Below are positions 20,374 through 30,898 of a stretch of DNA of 64,000 bases, one piece after another. How positions within the stretch are numbered: the stretch's first letter is position 1; each line of letters begins with the position of its first letter. A program made the position numbers and the translations under genes. A model generated the notes under the pieces. That model worked only from the letters and a program-made list of their open reading frames with translations. It ran no database searches and was not told the origin of the DNA. The stretch covers positions 868,001 through 932,000 of the forward strand of contig JAAVLQ010000003.1 in assembly GCA_012103075.1 (NCBI GenBank), written 5' to 3'. Source of the DNA: Brucella cytisi (lineage in GTDB: Bacteria; Pseudomonadota; Alphaproteobacteria; Rhizobiales; Rhizobiaceae).

Positions 20374-21538
20374 ATGCCAATAGCCCCGTTTCCATTCATC
20401 ACAGTTTCGGGTGTACCCGAAGAGCGCGGACGCCAATACGGGGTTCTCGCCGGAGAGCGCATCCGGCGTAGCGCTGGTCTTTACTCTGGAACGCTCGACA
20501 CTTTCGGGCTCTCGCCAGCGCGGAGGCAAAGTCTCATCGAGGAGTTTGCAGGCCGGATTGAAGAATTTGACGCCTCCTATGTCGAGGAAATGCGTGGTAT
20601 CGCCAAAGGCGCAGATGTGCCGTTCGAACATATCGTTATGATCAATGCACGCACAGAAGTAGTTGCGATGGCGCGTGCGGAGACGGGTTCGGCCGATCCG
20701 GAAGAGCAGGATGATGGCTGTACTGGCGCTCTCATCATGCCCGCGAAAAGCGCATCGGGTAATCTCGTGCACGGCCAGAACTGGGACTGGCGTTCAGAAT
20801 GTGCAGAAACCGGCATTGTGCTGCGTGTTCGCAATAACTGCGGTCCAGATTTCGTAACCTTTGTCGAGGCGGGAGGTTTGGCGCGCAGTGGCTTTAACGA
20901 AGCGGGCATCTCGATTACCGCAAACTACGGAATGCGAACGCGACTACAAGAAACTGGGCGTTCCGCTCGGTCTTGTGCGTCGCAAAGTGTTGGAGCAGGA
21001 GCATTTTGCCAAAGCCATCAAGGCTGTGGCCTCAACGCCAAAATCCTGCTCAAACAATATCATGATTGCGACCAGTGCAGGCTTCGGTATCGATTTTGAA
21101 TGCGCTCCGGATGAATCCTTCCCGATCTTGCCGGAAAATGATCTCATCGTTCACGCCAATCACTGGGTCAACCCGATTGCGCTGACCAAGCTGCGCGACA
21201 CTGGCATCCCGTTTGTACCCGAGAGCTTTTACCGTGACTGGCGCGTGCGGAAGTCTTTGGAAGCGCACGATGGGAAAATCGGTCGCAAGGAGATGAAAGA
21301 AGCGTTGTTTGACGACTTCCTGACGCCTTATGCAGTCTGCCGTCCACCGCGTCCCGGCAATCACGACAATATCACGGCTACAGTCGCCATGGTGGTGATG
21401 GAAGCTGCGCTTGGCATAATGGAAATCGCACCGCTGCCCGCCTTGAACCGCCAGTTTGCGACCTACTGTCTGCACGATTATACGCCGCTACCGTCTGACG
21501 CCGCGCCTCGCGCAAAATCCCTCTTTATTGAAGGCTAA
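20374..21538 (+). CDS. Peptidase C45 / acyl-CoA:6-APA acyltransferase-like hydrolase (frameshift)
   Basis: N-terminal-nucleophile hydrolase of the isopenicillin-N-acyltransferase (AT/C45) family, which self-cleaves before a Cys and then transfers or hydrolyses acyl-amide bonds. The cleavage site DDGCTGALIMP puts the nucleophile at Cys116. GQNWDWRSE follows, as in other members, and NHDNITATVAMVVMEAALG is near the end. One shift near 20935. Total about 387 residues. No signal peptide. First gene of an operon with a Dpp-like ABC importer 4 bases downstream, so it probably acts on the imported substrate. The ATG at 20374 has an in-frame TTG at 20368 as alternative. Confidence 0.8.
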
Positions 21539-21542
21539 CGAA

Positions 21543-22486
21543 ATGCTGCGCTTTGCGCTCTCCAGAATAGGCATGGCCATTCCAACATTGCTGATTGTGG
21601 CAGTGGCTGTGTTTGTGATTGTCCGGTTGATACCGGGCGATCCTGCAGCCCTGATGCTGGGCGATTCTGCGGATGCTGCGACGCTGGCCGCACTGCGCGA
21701 GCAGCTGGGCCTCAATCACAGTATCTTCACCCAGTTTCTGATCTGGGGCGGTAATGTTCTGCATGGCGATCTTGGTGTATCCATTGCCAACCAGCAACCG
21801 GTTCTGGCATTGGTTCTGGAGCGCTTTTCGGTAAGTGCGCGTATCGTCTTGTCGGCAGTGGTGCTTTCTACGTTCGTCGCTGTTCCGCTCGGAATGATCG
21901 CGGCGTGGAAGCAGAACAGTCTGACTGATCTCACGCTTGTGACCTGTGCAACCTTGCTGCTTTCGGTTCCGGCGTTCTGGATGGGCTTGTTGTTGTTGCT
22001 TGCATTTGGCCTCAAGCTCGGCTGGTTACCAATTGTGGGTTATGTCAGCTTCGGTGAGAACCCATGGAAAGCGTTTCTCTATCTGGTTTTGCCGGTCACC
22101 ACACTATTTTTGCATGAGATCGGCGTCATCCTGCGTATGGCCCGCGCCTCGACGCTCGAAGTTTTGAACCTCGATTATATTACCCATGCACGCGCCAAGG
22201 GACTGTCTGAAGCAACGGTGATGTGGCGCCATGCTTTTCGCAACGCATTCGGCCCGACACGGACATTATTGGGGCTGATCCTTGGCAATCTGCTTGGCGG
22301 TATCGCTGTTGTGGAAACGGTTTTACAATTCCCGGACTTGGCAGGCTTCTCGTCGATGCGATCTTTGCCCGCGATTATCCCGTCATTCAGGGCTGTCTGC
22401 TGTTCACAGCCTGCGTTTATGTGCTGGTCAATCTGATCGTGGATCTTCTGTATCCGTTCTTCGACCCGAAGGTGACGGCGAAATGA
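21543..22486 (+). CDS. Dipeptide/oligopeptide-type ABC permease, DppB family (frameshift)
   Basis: About 314 residues. The N-terminal helix, then IPGDPAALMLGDSADAATLA and LREQLGLN, are typical of DppB/OppB. The ATPase-docking loop is ITHARAKGLSEATVMWRHAF. A shift near 22340 joins QFPDLAG to LGRLLVDAIFARDYPVIQG, the family C-terminus. It overlaps the next permease by 4 bases (ATGA). Confidence 0.88.
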
Positions 22487-23300
22487 AAAATCTCTCTCTC
22501 AACGCGCTGATTGGCGGAACCCTGACTGCAACGCTTCTCACGGTGGCGGTCGTGGGTTCCTTCTGGACGCCTTACAATCCACTGAGCCTCGACTTTGCTG
22601 CCCGTCTTGCTCCGCCAAATGCTGCACACTGGCTGGGCACAGATGAATTCGGACGTGACCAGCTGAGCCGACTGATGCAAGGCGCATCCGCCAGTGTTTC
22701 AATCAGCGTTTTCACGGTCTTCCTCGCAACGCTCGGCGGTGTGCTGATCGGGGCTATCAGTGGCTTTCTGCGAGGCTGGTTCGACCGGTTACTGATGATG
22801 GTCAATGATGCGCTGCTGGCATTCCGGGGATATTGATGGCGCTCGGTTTGCTGGCTGTCTTTGGAGCTAACAAGAATGGCATCATCCTCGCGCTCGCTCT
22901 GGCCTATATGTCGTCGGTCATCCGGGTGGTTCGTGGTACGGTTTTGAGCCTGCGTGAACGAGAGTTCGTTGAGGCCTCCCGCGTCATGGGAAACTCGGAA
23001 ATCTATACCATGGTGCGTCATATTCTGCCGAACTGTCTGGCGCCGGTTCTGGTCATGGCGACCTCAATGTGCGGTTGGGCAATTCTGGCAGAAAGCTCTC
23101 TCAGCTTTCTGGGCACGGGTGTGCCGCCGCCAGCGCCGACGTGGGGTAACATGCTGGCCGGAAGCCGCAATTTCATTGAGCAGGCCGTCTGGCTTGGTAT
23201 CTTCCCCGGTCTTGCAATCTCGCTGTCGCTGCTTGGCATAAATCTTCTTGGTGACGCGTTGCGCGACCGCCTCGACCCACGCATGAGGAAGCGCTCATGA
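22483..23300 (+). CDS. Dipeptide/oligopeptide-type ABC permease, DppC family (frameshift)
   Basis: About 272 residues. GTDEFGRDQLSRLMQGASAS is the DppC/OppC signature, REREFVEASRVMGNSEIYTM is the docking loop and ESSLSFLGTGVPPPAPTWG is strictly typical. One shift at about 22833. Overlaps the ATPase gene by 4 bases. It pairs with the preceding DppB-like subunit to form the channel. Confidence 0.88.
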
Positions 23301-24977
23301 CTTCTGCACCCCTGCTTGAAATCGACGATGTCAGCCTGCGTGTCGGTGATAGTGCGCTGGAGATCGTAAAGCGCGCTTCCTTCTCCATACGCGCTGGCGA
23401 AATTCTCGGTATCGTTGGCGAATCCGGCTCCGGCAAAACCACATGCTCGCGCGGGCGATTATGGGGCTGGTTCCGGCGTCCATCAAAACAGGCCATGGTT
23501 CGATCCGCTTCAAGGGACAGAACGTATCAACAATGTCGCCGACTGCGTTGCGCGGGCTTCGCGGCGATGGCATTGCCATGATCTTTCAGGAGCCGATGAC
23601 CTCGCTTACACCGTCATTGACCATCGGGCGCCAGCTTGAAGAAGGCCTTGAACTGCATTTTCCAGCAGAGAAAATGCAACATGCCGCCCGGATCAGAGCC
23701 ATGTTGTTGCGTGTCGGTATTGCCGATCCCGAACGGGCGATACAGGCATTTCCACATGAGTTCTCAGGCGGAATGCGTCAGCGCATCATGATCGCCTGTG
23801 CGATGCTGATGAAGCCTGATCTGCTGATCGCGGATGAGCCGACCACGGCGCTTGATGCGGTTATCCAGCGCGAAGTAATGGAGCTGCTGGTTGGTCTCAC
23901 GCAGGAGCGTGGCACGACTGTCTTGCTGATCAGCCACGATCTTCCAATGATTGCGCGCTATTCCAGTCGTGTGGTTGTCATGCGCAATGGTGAAGTGGTT
24001 GAAACAGGTGATACCGCTGATGTGCTCGCAAAACCTCGCCATGACTACACACGCAAACTGCTCTCGACATTGCCGGTTCGTGGGCCTGCGCGCACAGTTC
24101 CAAAGGCTGATCCACTGATCAGCGTGCGCGATGTTGTTGTTGATTTTGAGGGCCGGGGAGGCTGGTTCAGGAAAGCTGGCGGCAAGCGAGCCCTGCATGG
24201 GGTTACGATTGAGGTTCTGCCGAACGAGGTTGTTGCCGTGGTTGGCGGCTCCGGTTCGGGCAAGACCACAGCTGCTCGTGTGATGGCCGGGCTGATCAGG
24301 CCGAACGAAGGTAAGCTGCTGTTCAAGGGGCAACCTGTTGAAAGACGTTCATCCCGTTATCAGGATTATCGATATCACACGCAGATGGTGTTTCAGGACC
24401 CTTATTCATCGCTCGACCCGCGTATGAAAGTAGGCGAGCTGTGGTCGGTGAGGCGCTGCGCTTCTCGAAAGAGCTTTCGTCCGGCCAGAAAGTGGACCGT
24501 GTTCGCGAAACACTGGAGGATGTCGGCCGGGTGGAGATTATGCCAATCGCTATGCTCATGAAATGTCGGGTGGCCAGCGTCAACGCGTGGCGATTGCGCG
24601 TGCTCTCGTGCGCCGACCGGCATTTGTCATTGCCGATGAAGCAGTTTCGGCACTTGACGTGACTGTGCGGGCGCAGGTTCTCGACCTCTTCGCAAAGCTG
24701 CAGAAGAGCTATGGCTTTGGCTGCCTGTTCATTACCCACGATCTGGGTGTGGTCGAACAGATTGCCGATCGTGTGGTCGTCATGAACGACGGTCGCATTA
24801 TCGAGCAAGGAACGCGCGATGAAATTTTTGACGCGCCGAAGAACGATTATACCCGCCGTCTTTTTGTCAGCCATTCCGATGCTCGAACTGACGGGCGAGG
24901 GCGGTGTCAAACTCAAATGGCGCGGTGAGAATGCAAATACGAATTCCGGAGAGGAGGGCGGTCATGTCCATCACTGA
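23297..24977 (+). CDS. Fused double ATPase of the Dpp/Opp-type ABC importer (frameshifts)
   Basis: One protein (about 560 residues) holds both nucleotide-binding domains, as in GsiA. Domain 1: Walker A GESGSGKTT, signature FSGGMRQRIMIACAML, Walker B LLIADEPTTALD. Domain 2: Walker A GGSGSGKTT, MVFQDPYSSLDPRM, signature [16 protein letters not shown], Walker B FVIADEAVSALD. Shifts near 23445, 24440, 24540 and 24865. After repair the C-terminus runs to a TGA at 24977, overlapping the hydrolase gene by 14 bases. Confidence 0.88.
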
Positions 24978-25829
24978 CGAGAATCCAGTCACCGGGCGGC
25001 AGGGGCCATGGCAAAAACTCAGCTTCTACGATTTCGGGGCAACCACGTTCTTTGCTAGCCAGTTCGATCAGCGTTTCAGCTACTGCCTCTTCGTCCCCGA
25101 AGACTATGATGAGGACGGCACCGAAACGCATGAACTGATCGTCATCGTGCACGGCACAGGACGGACAGCAGCACAATACCGGGATTACTTCGCAAATTTT
25201 GCGAGAGCGCCGCTGCATCGTGCTGGCACCGCTGTTCCCTGCAGGCATCGTCGTGCAGGAAGATCTTGCCAACTACAAACGCATCGAGTTCCACGGCATT
25301 CGCTTTGACCATATTCTGCTGTCGATGATCGACGAAGTGGCGGCCAAATATCGCCTTAAAAGCAGTCGTGCCATTATGTACGGCTTTTCGGGCGGCGGTC
25401 AGTTCTGCCAGCGCTTTTTCATGCTGCATCCTCACAGGCTCAAGGCTGTATCCATCGGGGCGCCGGGCGTCGTAACCCTGCTGGATCCCGATTATGACTG
25501 GTGGGTTGGTGTCCGCGATGTTGAAACGCGTTTTGGCTGCCACATTGATCTTGAAGCGATGAAGGCCGTTACAGTTCATACGGTGATCGGAGAGGAGGAC
25601 ACCGCGACACGGGAGATAGCCATCCCACGTGGCAGCGCCTTCTGGATGGAGGGCGCGGATCTTCAGGGCGATTGCCGCATCGACCGCATTGAAGCTCTGG
25701 CAAAGTCTTTTTGAAATGCAAGGCATCGCCGTTCGCAGGGACAGGGTGCCGGGTGTGGCTCACGAGCCATTCAAAGTGCTTGAGCCCGTCGAAGCATTTT
25801 TCGCGGATGTTCTGAGGTCACAAAGCTGA
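24964..25829 (+). CDS. Alpha/beta-hydrolase, poly-3-hydroxybutyrate-depolymerase/esterase-like (frameshifts)
   Basis: About 288 residues. HELIVIVHGTGRTAAQYRDY gives the oxyanion-hole HG motif, GFSGGGQFCQRF the nucleophile elbow Ser, and PGVAHEPF near the C-terminus a probable catalytic His. The Asp is probably in the DTATRE loop region. No signal peptide, so it acts in the cytoplasm. Shifts near 25201 and 25714. Embedded in the ABC/C45/amidase operon, it probably hydrolyses an ester or amide of the imported compound. Confidence 0.75.
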
Positions 25830-25866
25830 CCATACCGCAAAATCAAAAACAAAAGGGGAAACCAAA

Positions 25867-27429
25867 ATGACCTATCGAATTTCACCGGGCGCTGCATTTG
25901 GCATCGCGCTTCTTGGTCTCAGCGCCACATCCTTCCGGGCTCATGCCGCAGAAGACGGGATCTTGCGCGTCGCCATTCATTCCGATGTTGCGAGCATCAA
26001 TCCGGGCGTCAATCGTGATGCCAACGCTGATATGGTTGTGGCGCATATTGCTGAAGGTCTGGTCGCTTATGGCGATGATCTCGCCGTCAAGCCAATGCTT
26101 GCGGAGAGCTGGACCGCAAATACCGATCATACAGTCTATGACTTCAAACTGCGCAAAGGCATCAAGTTCCAGAATGGCAAAGAGTTGACCGCCGGGGATG
26201 TAGTATGGAATTTCGAGCGCTATCTCAGGCCGGACACGGCGTTTCAATGCGTCAATCGTTACAATGGCAAGGTCGATTCCGAACTGAAGTCGGTCGAGGC
26301 TGTCGATGACAGCACGGTACGTTTCAGCTTTGCAGCACCGGCACCAAACTTCGTCATCACCATGGCTACGATCCAATGTACCCCATGGATATTGAGCCCG
26401 GATTCCGTTGATGCAGATGGCAAGTTTGTGAAGCCGATTGGCACCGGTCCCTATACTTTTTCCAAATGGGAGCGTGGTCGTTATCTGGACCTGATCCGTT
26501 TCGATCAATATGTGGCTCTGCCCGGCGATGCCGACGGACTGGTTGGCAACAAGAAGGGTCATGTAAAGACTATTCAGTTCATGACTGTTCCCGATTCAAG
26601 CACGCGCACCAATGGTCTGCTTTCCGGTGAAATTGACTTCATCGATGAAGTGGAGCCAACTGGCGTCAAGGATCTGGAAGCGAAGGGCATGAAGGTCAAA
26701 GTGCAGCAGACACCCGCATGGATGGTCCTTCAGATTCAGTCAGCATCCGATAAACTGAAAAATCCGCAGATGCGCCGGGCGATTGCTCACGCGATCGATC
26801 TTGACCAATTGGCTGTGGCGATTGGCGAAGGCATGTACAAACCGAACCCGTCAGTCATCGCACCAAACACCATCTATTCAGATAATCAGGCAGCCGCATG
26901 GCCTGCTTACGATCCAGCAAAAGCGCAGGAACTGCTGACCGGGGCTGGATACAAGGGCGAGCCGATCAGTCTTCTGGTTGCCAATCGCCAGAACCGTGTG
27001 CAGGTTGCCACAATCATTCAGGCATTCCTTGCGGCTTCCGGCATTAATGCGCAACTCGAAGTGCGTGACTGGGCGACCCAGCTCGATCAGTATCGCCGTG
27101 GAGCATATGAACTTGCAGTTTTCGCGTATTCAGCACGCCTTGATCCGTTGTTGTCTTTCCAGTCGATGATTGGAGACAAGAAGGCCGATGCTGCGCGCCA
27201 GTGGGATGATGCCGGGGCGGAAGATCTTCTCAAACAGGTTTCAGCTACCAGCGATGTCGAAGAACGCAAGAAGCTCTTCAACGAACTCAACAAGCTGATG
27301 GGCGAGGAAGTACCGATCCTCGGTCTGGTGAACCTCCCGTCAATCACCGCCATCGGCCCAAAAGTGAATGATTATCAAGGATGGGCTGGCGACACGCACC
27401 GTTTCTGGACGGTCAGCAAGACACAGTAG
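25867..27429 (+). CDS. ABC importer periplasmic binding protein, family 5 (DppA/OppA-like)
   Basis: Intact 520-residue lipid-free SBP with a signal peptide ending AHAAEDG. RVAIHSDVASINPGVN, YDFKLRKGIKFQNGKELTAGDV and MRRAIAHAIDLDQLAVAIGEG are family-5 hallmarks. It serves the DppBC-like permeases encoded upstream, although it is unusual that the SBP lies behind the ATPase and an enzyme gene. Substrates of the family are peptides, glutathione, opines, nickel chelates and similar. RBS AAGGGGAAACC precedes the ATG. Confidence 0.9.
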   Translation: MTYRISPGAAFGIALLGLSATSFRAHAAEDGILRVAIHSDVASINPGVNRDANADMVVAHIAEGLVAYGDDLAVKPMLAESWTANTDHTVYDFKLRKGIKFQNGKELTAGDVVWNFERYLRPDTAFQCVNRYNGKVDSELKSVEAVDDSTVRFSFAAPAPNFVITMATIQCTPWILSPDSVDADGKFVKPIGTGPYTFSKWERGRYLDLIRFDQYVALPGDADGLVGNKKGHVKTIQFMTVPDSSTRTNGLLSGEIDFIDEVEPTGVKDLEAKGMKVKVQQTPAWMVLQIQSASDKLKNPQMRRAIAHAIDLDQLAVAIGEGMYKPNPSVIAPNTIYSDNQAAAWPAYDPAKAQELLTGAGYKGEPISLLVANRQNRVQVATIIQAFLAASGINAQLEVRDWATQLDQYRRGAYELAVFAYSARLDPLLSFQSMIGDKKADAARQWDDAGAEDLLKQVSATSDVEERKKLFNELNKLMGEEVPILGLVNLPSITAIGPKVNDYQGWAGDTHRFWTVSKTQ

Positions 27430-27466
27430 AACGATTCATTTTGTAAGCTTGGCATTGGGATAACCC

Positions 27467-28902
27467 ATGACGTCTATATCCTTTGACTACACCCGGACTG
27501 ACGCGGTCGGTCTGGGGGAGAGGCCATTCGTGAAAAAATTCTGTCGCCGCGTGAGGCTGTCGGGGAAGCATTTGCAGCGATTGATCGGTGCAATCCTGAA
27601 CTGAATGCGGTTATTCATGAGATGCGCGATCAAGCGGAGGAACAACTCCAGACGCTGCCAGAGGGTCCGCTGAGCGGTGTTCCTGTTTTGCTGAAGGATG
27701 ACTGTCCTTCCTATGCCAGTGCGGCCATGTCCTTCGGATGCCGTGCGGCATATGGCAGTATCTCAAAGCGCGATCATGAACTCGTCAAACGGTACAAGTC
27801 CGCGGGGCTTGTGGTGGTGGGCAAGACCAACCTGCCTGAGTTTTCCTGCAATATCGCGACGGAATCCTCGCTGCATGGTGCGGCTCTCAACCCTTGGGAT
27901 GTGACGCGCAGCATCGGTGGTTCTTCTGGCGGTGCAGCGGCAGCCGTCGCTGCACGTATGGTGCCTGTGGCTTATGGCAATGACGGTGCAGGCTCAATCC
28001 GCATTCCAGCATCTTGTGGAGGGCTTTTCGGGCTGCGTCCGTCGCGCGGGCGTGTCCCGTGCGGTCCGGTCTCGACAGAAAACTGGGGCGGAATGGTTAG
28101 CCATCATGTATTGACCCGTTCGGTTCGCGATTCCGCGATTATGCTTGATCTGACAGATGCGCTTGAACCGGGTTCGCTTTATGCAGCTCCCGCAAAGACG
28201 GACCTTTTCGTCAACAGTGTCAGAACGGCACCGCGGAAGCTTCGTATCGGCGTCTGGAAGCGGTCTGATCTTCACAATGATCTGGATGAGCAGACAGTGA
28301 TGGCGCTTGAGGCGACGATTGCACTATGCGAACGGCTGGGACATAGCGTTGTTTCGGTGAAGCCTGATTTTGACGGTGTTGAGCTGGCGGATGCCGTGCA
28401 AAAACTGATTGCCGTTTACACGGCAATTGAAGTGGCTGATGTTGCCGCGACAATGGCAAAACCTGCCAATGATCTCTATTTTGAGCCTTCAAATCTGGGG
28501 CTGGCCGCCTACGGCGATGGTTTGGCCGCGACGGAGGTTATTCAGGCCCGGTTGACGGCCAACAGCACGGCGCGCAGTTTTGGTCGTCTTTTTGAAGAAT
28601 GCGATGTGGTGCTATGCCCGGTTATGCCGGTTGGATCATTTTCACTCGGATTGCTCGATGTGCGTTCGCCCGACTGGAAGAGCTTTGCCCGGCAGTTTCT
28701 GGCTCTGACCGCTTTCACCCATCCGGTCAACGCTGCCGGCTTGCCTGCGATGAGCGTTCCACTTCACGAAACGTCTGATGGCTTCCCGATTGGTAGCCAG
28801 TTCATTGGCCCCTATGGGGCCGAGAATCTGCTGTTCGAACTCGCAGGCCAGCTGGAAGCCAAATGCCCATGGTCTGATCGCTTGCCCCCGATACATTCCT
28901 GA
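27467..28902 (+). CDS. Amidase-signature enzyme (frameshift)
   Basis: Cytoplasmic amide hydrolase of about 478 residues. Catalytic Ser-cisSer-Lys triad: Lys in VPVLLKDD, cis-Ser in [15 protein letters not shown], nucleophile Ser in [26 protein letters not shown]. The opening of the gene ([18 protein letters not shown]) is joined to [19 protein letters not shown] by a one-base shift near 27517. It closes the set of three hydrolases (C45, alpha/beta and amidase) co-transcribed with the ABC importer. Substrate not deducible. Confidence 0.87.
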
Positions 28903-28918
28903 ATCCACGAGATGTCCT

Positions 28919-29544
28919 ATGCTCTATACAAAACCTTATTTCCAACCGTCCGACATGACAGAAGTCTTTGATCTGGTTGACAGGACGGTGCTCGGTACCC
29001 TGCTCACCAGCCATGAGGGTGGCATTGCAATCTCTCATCCTGTCTTCATGATCGATCGAACACGAGGCACGAACGGCACGCTGGTCTCGCACGTGGCTTC
29101 AGCTAACAATCACGCCGATTTTCTCAGGCGCGGCTTGCCATCGATCGCAATTCTGATGGATGCTGGTCATTATGTGTCTTCATCCCGGTATCCGGGCTAT
29201 CCACACAGAGACAGCGCGCCGACACGGAGCTTCATGGTGGCTCATATCCACGGTGTTCCGAATATACTGTCGGAAGCAGCGACGGCGAAACACCTCCATG
29301 AACTCGTCAAGCATATGGAAAAGGAACGTGACAAGCCATGGCAGATGAAAGAACTCGGCCCCGGCGGCCCGAGCGGCGCCTGCCCAACATTGTCGGTTAC
29401 GAAATGCCGGTTGAAAACATGGAGATCAAGTTCAAACTCGGTCAGGATGAGAGATCGACAGACATGAAAGCAGCTATCAGTAAGCTTAGGGACGAAGGAC
29501 GGTACGAGCTGGCCGAAATGATGGCACGCCATTGCAAGATCTAG
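28919..29544 (+). CDS. PaiB-like FMN-binding protein (frameshift)
   Basis: About 208 residues. It starts MLYTKPYFQPSDMTEVFDLV with the split-barrel FMN fold, then VSHVASANNHADFL, YVSSSRYPG and TRSFMVAHIHGVP, typical of PaiB. The C-terminal RRLPNIVGYEMPVENMEIKF is reached after a shift near 29370. B. subtilis PaiB is described as a negative regulator of sporulation and protease genes, but relatives in catabolic operons are probably FMN enzymes or heme-utilisation-like proteins. It follows the amidase by 16 bases and is the last gene of the operon. Confidence 0.78.
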
Positions 29545-29743
29545 CCTAAAAACGTACGGAGCATCCGGTTGCCTGCTGGATGCCATCCCCTGCTGCTTCG
29601 TCGCGATCTGCTGCAGGGAACATTTGCCAGATGCCTGCGAGCCGCACGCTCATACAGCACAGAGTACAAGCTTTGCCTGAAGCCAGAAGTACTGTTTCTG
29701 ACGAAGATTTGTGATGTGCCCCAGACCGCCTTTGCTCATAGCC

Positions 29744-29938
29744 TCAATTTTTTGTAATGCGCGGTCGGATCATGGAGCTCCCGGACCCGGTCATAATGCT
29801 TCCGGGAGCAATGTCATTTCTGCCTGCTACAAAGGTGGTAAATGGAATGCCTTCTCCGAAAAGCATGTTTTCGGAGAAGGCAACGGCCTCTTCCATGAGT
29901 TTCTTGAAATCAAAGCCGATCAGGTTATCCATCAGCAC
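29744..29938 (-). CDS. Small protein of unknown function, overlapping an SMR gene
   Basis: 64 residues from an ATG that overlaps the stop of the SMR gene, suggesting translational coupling. The composition looks coding (MLMDNLIGFDFKKLMEEAVA). I know no family. A 15-bp perfect inverted repeat lies inside it (29848-29882) and would encode SENMLFGE, so the frame may instead be chance over a structured 3' region. Confidence 0.33.
   Translation of the reverse strand: MLMDNLIGFDFKKLMEEAVAFSENMLFGEGIPFTTFVAGRNDIAPGSIMTGSGSSMIRPRITKN
29848..29882. repeat. 15-bp perfect inverted repeat with 5-base loop
   Basis: TGCCTTCTCCGAAAA (29848-29862) and TTTTCGGAGAAGGCA (29868-29882) are exact reverse complements around GCATG. 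The stem-loop is stronger than expected by chance. It has no T-run on either side, so it is more like a palindromic repeat unit or 3'-end stabiliser than a classic terminator. Confidence 0.7.
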
Positions 29939-30306
29939 TGCTCTTGAAGCTTTGCACTGTCGGCAAGCTTCAGCCAGATGACGCCACTAATTATGACTGC
30001 AAGCCAGAAGGCCCGGATCAGGGTGAGGGACTGGTTGAGCAGGATACTGCCAAAAAGGGCCGCGCCAACAGAACCGATGCCAGCCCACACGGCATAACCG
30101 ATCCCCACATCTATCGTTCGTAAGGCAACGCTGAGAAAATATAGCGTCAACAGGAAGAACAGGAGCGCTGCTATCGACCAGCCCATGATGGTAAATGCCT
30201 GACTGCCACCAACGCTCAGCGCGTATCCAATCTCGAAAGCTCCGGCGAGAAGCAAGCTTATCCATGCCCGGGCGCTACCGGTATTTTTCTGGTCTGTCAT
30301 TGTCAT
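29932..30306 (-). CDS. SMR-family exporter subunit, Gdx/SugE-like
   Basis: Intact 124 residues with four helices. The conserved Glu of helix 1 is in AGAFEIGYALSVGG. TIDVGIGYAVWAGIGSVGAALFG matches the SugE/Gdx version of helix 3. A 15-residue hydrophilic N-terminal tail precedes helix 1. It lies 51 bases after a second, different SMR gene on the same strand, so the two very likely form an obligate heterodimer like YkkCD or MdtIJ. Substrates of such pairs are guanidinium-like or quaternary cations and polyamines. Confidence 0.85.
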   Translation of the reverse strand: MTMTDQKNTGSARAWISLLLAGAFEIGYALSVGGSQAFTIMGWSIAALLFFLLTLYFLSVALRTIDVGIGYAVWAGIGSVGAALFGSILLNQSLTLIRAFWLAVIISGVIWLKLADSAKLQEQC

Positions 30307-30357
30307 TAGATAATCCTTTCAGGATGAATGGATCGAGGAAAAGCGATCAGTGGAACT

Positions 30358-30678
30358 TCACGCCGCGCCGCTCAGGCGAAGGCCAACGACACCCCCAACT
30401 ACGAGGAGAATGCCGAGAGATTTTTTCCAGTTGAGAGTTTGCCCGAAGAACAATACTCCCAGAACAACGATTCCGACGCCAGCAGCCGATGTCCAGATGG
30501 CGTAGCCGACACCGACGTCAAAGGTCAGGAGCGCGAGGCTCAGAAAGAACGTTGCGACGGCACCACTGACAAGTGTCATCGCAGTCCATCCGTGGTCAGT
30601 GAAACCCTTTGCCTTGCCCGCACTCATTGCAACCGTGATCTCCGGGATCACGGCAATTCCAAGATATAGCCAACTCAT
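30358..30678 (-). CDS. SMR-family exporter subunit, partner
   Basis: Intact 106 residues with four helices. Helix-1 Glu in YLGIAVIPEITVAMSAG; LLTFDVGVGYAIWTSAAGVG is helix 3. First gene of the SMR pair, with a 220-base leader and a divergent LysR regulator upstream. The start at 30678 (MSWLYLGIAV) lies directly on the family N-terminus; AAAGG precedes it. Confidence 0.87.
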   Translation of the reverse strand: MSWLYLGIAVIPEITVAMSAGKAKGFTDHGWTAMTLVSGAVATFFLSLALLTFDVGVGYAIWTSAAGVGIVVLGVLFFGQTLNWKKSLGILLVVGGVVGLRLSGAA

Positions 30679-30701
30679 CAGTTTTACCTTTCATGGTTTT
30701 T

Positions 30702-30739
30702 CCAGAGACAGGCGTTTGCCTGTTGGGTGACCGCTCTGG
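30702..30739 (-). promoter_or_regulatory. Structured leader upstream of the SMR pair
   Basis: On the SMR transcript strand, CCAGAG and CTCTGG enclose a second helix ACAGGC-AAAC-GCCTGT, with the 10 bases CGGTCACCCA bulged on one side, about 25 bases before the start codon. It could be a cis-regulatory RNA. It does not match the guanidine-I, -II or -III riboswitch cores that I know. Confidence 0.3.
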
Positions 30740-30898
30740 TCCGCTTTCGGGTTAACGCCACTGGACATTGCGTGCCTCCGAAGGTGTAGATGCCTGTTGA
30801 CAGTTGAAGTATCAGCTGTGGGAAGATCTGGCGAAAGCGTATATCTCAGGGGCTGGATGAATTAGATTCATCATAGCCAATCTGAACGTACGGAGGGT

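Noticed and set aside
30702-30898. Guanidine (ykkC) riboswitch before the SMR pair
   Set aside because: Gene context fits, but neither the guanidine-I conserved core, the paired ACGR loops of guanidine-II, nor the guanidine-III pseudoknot could be found.
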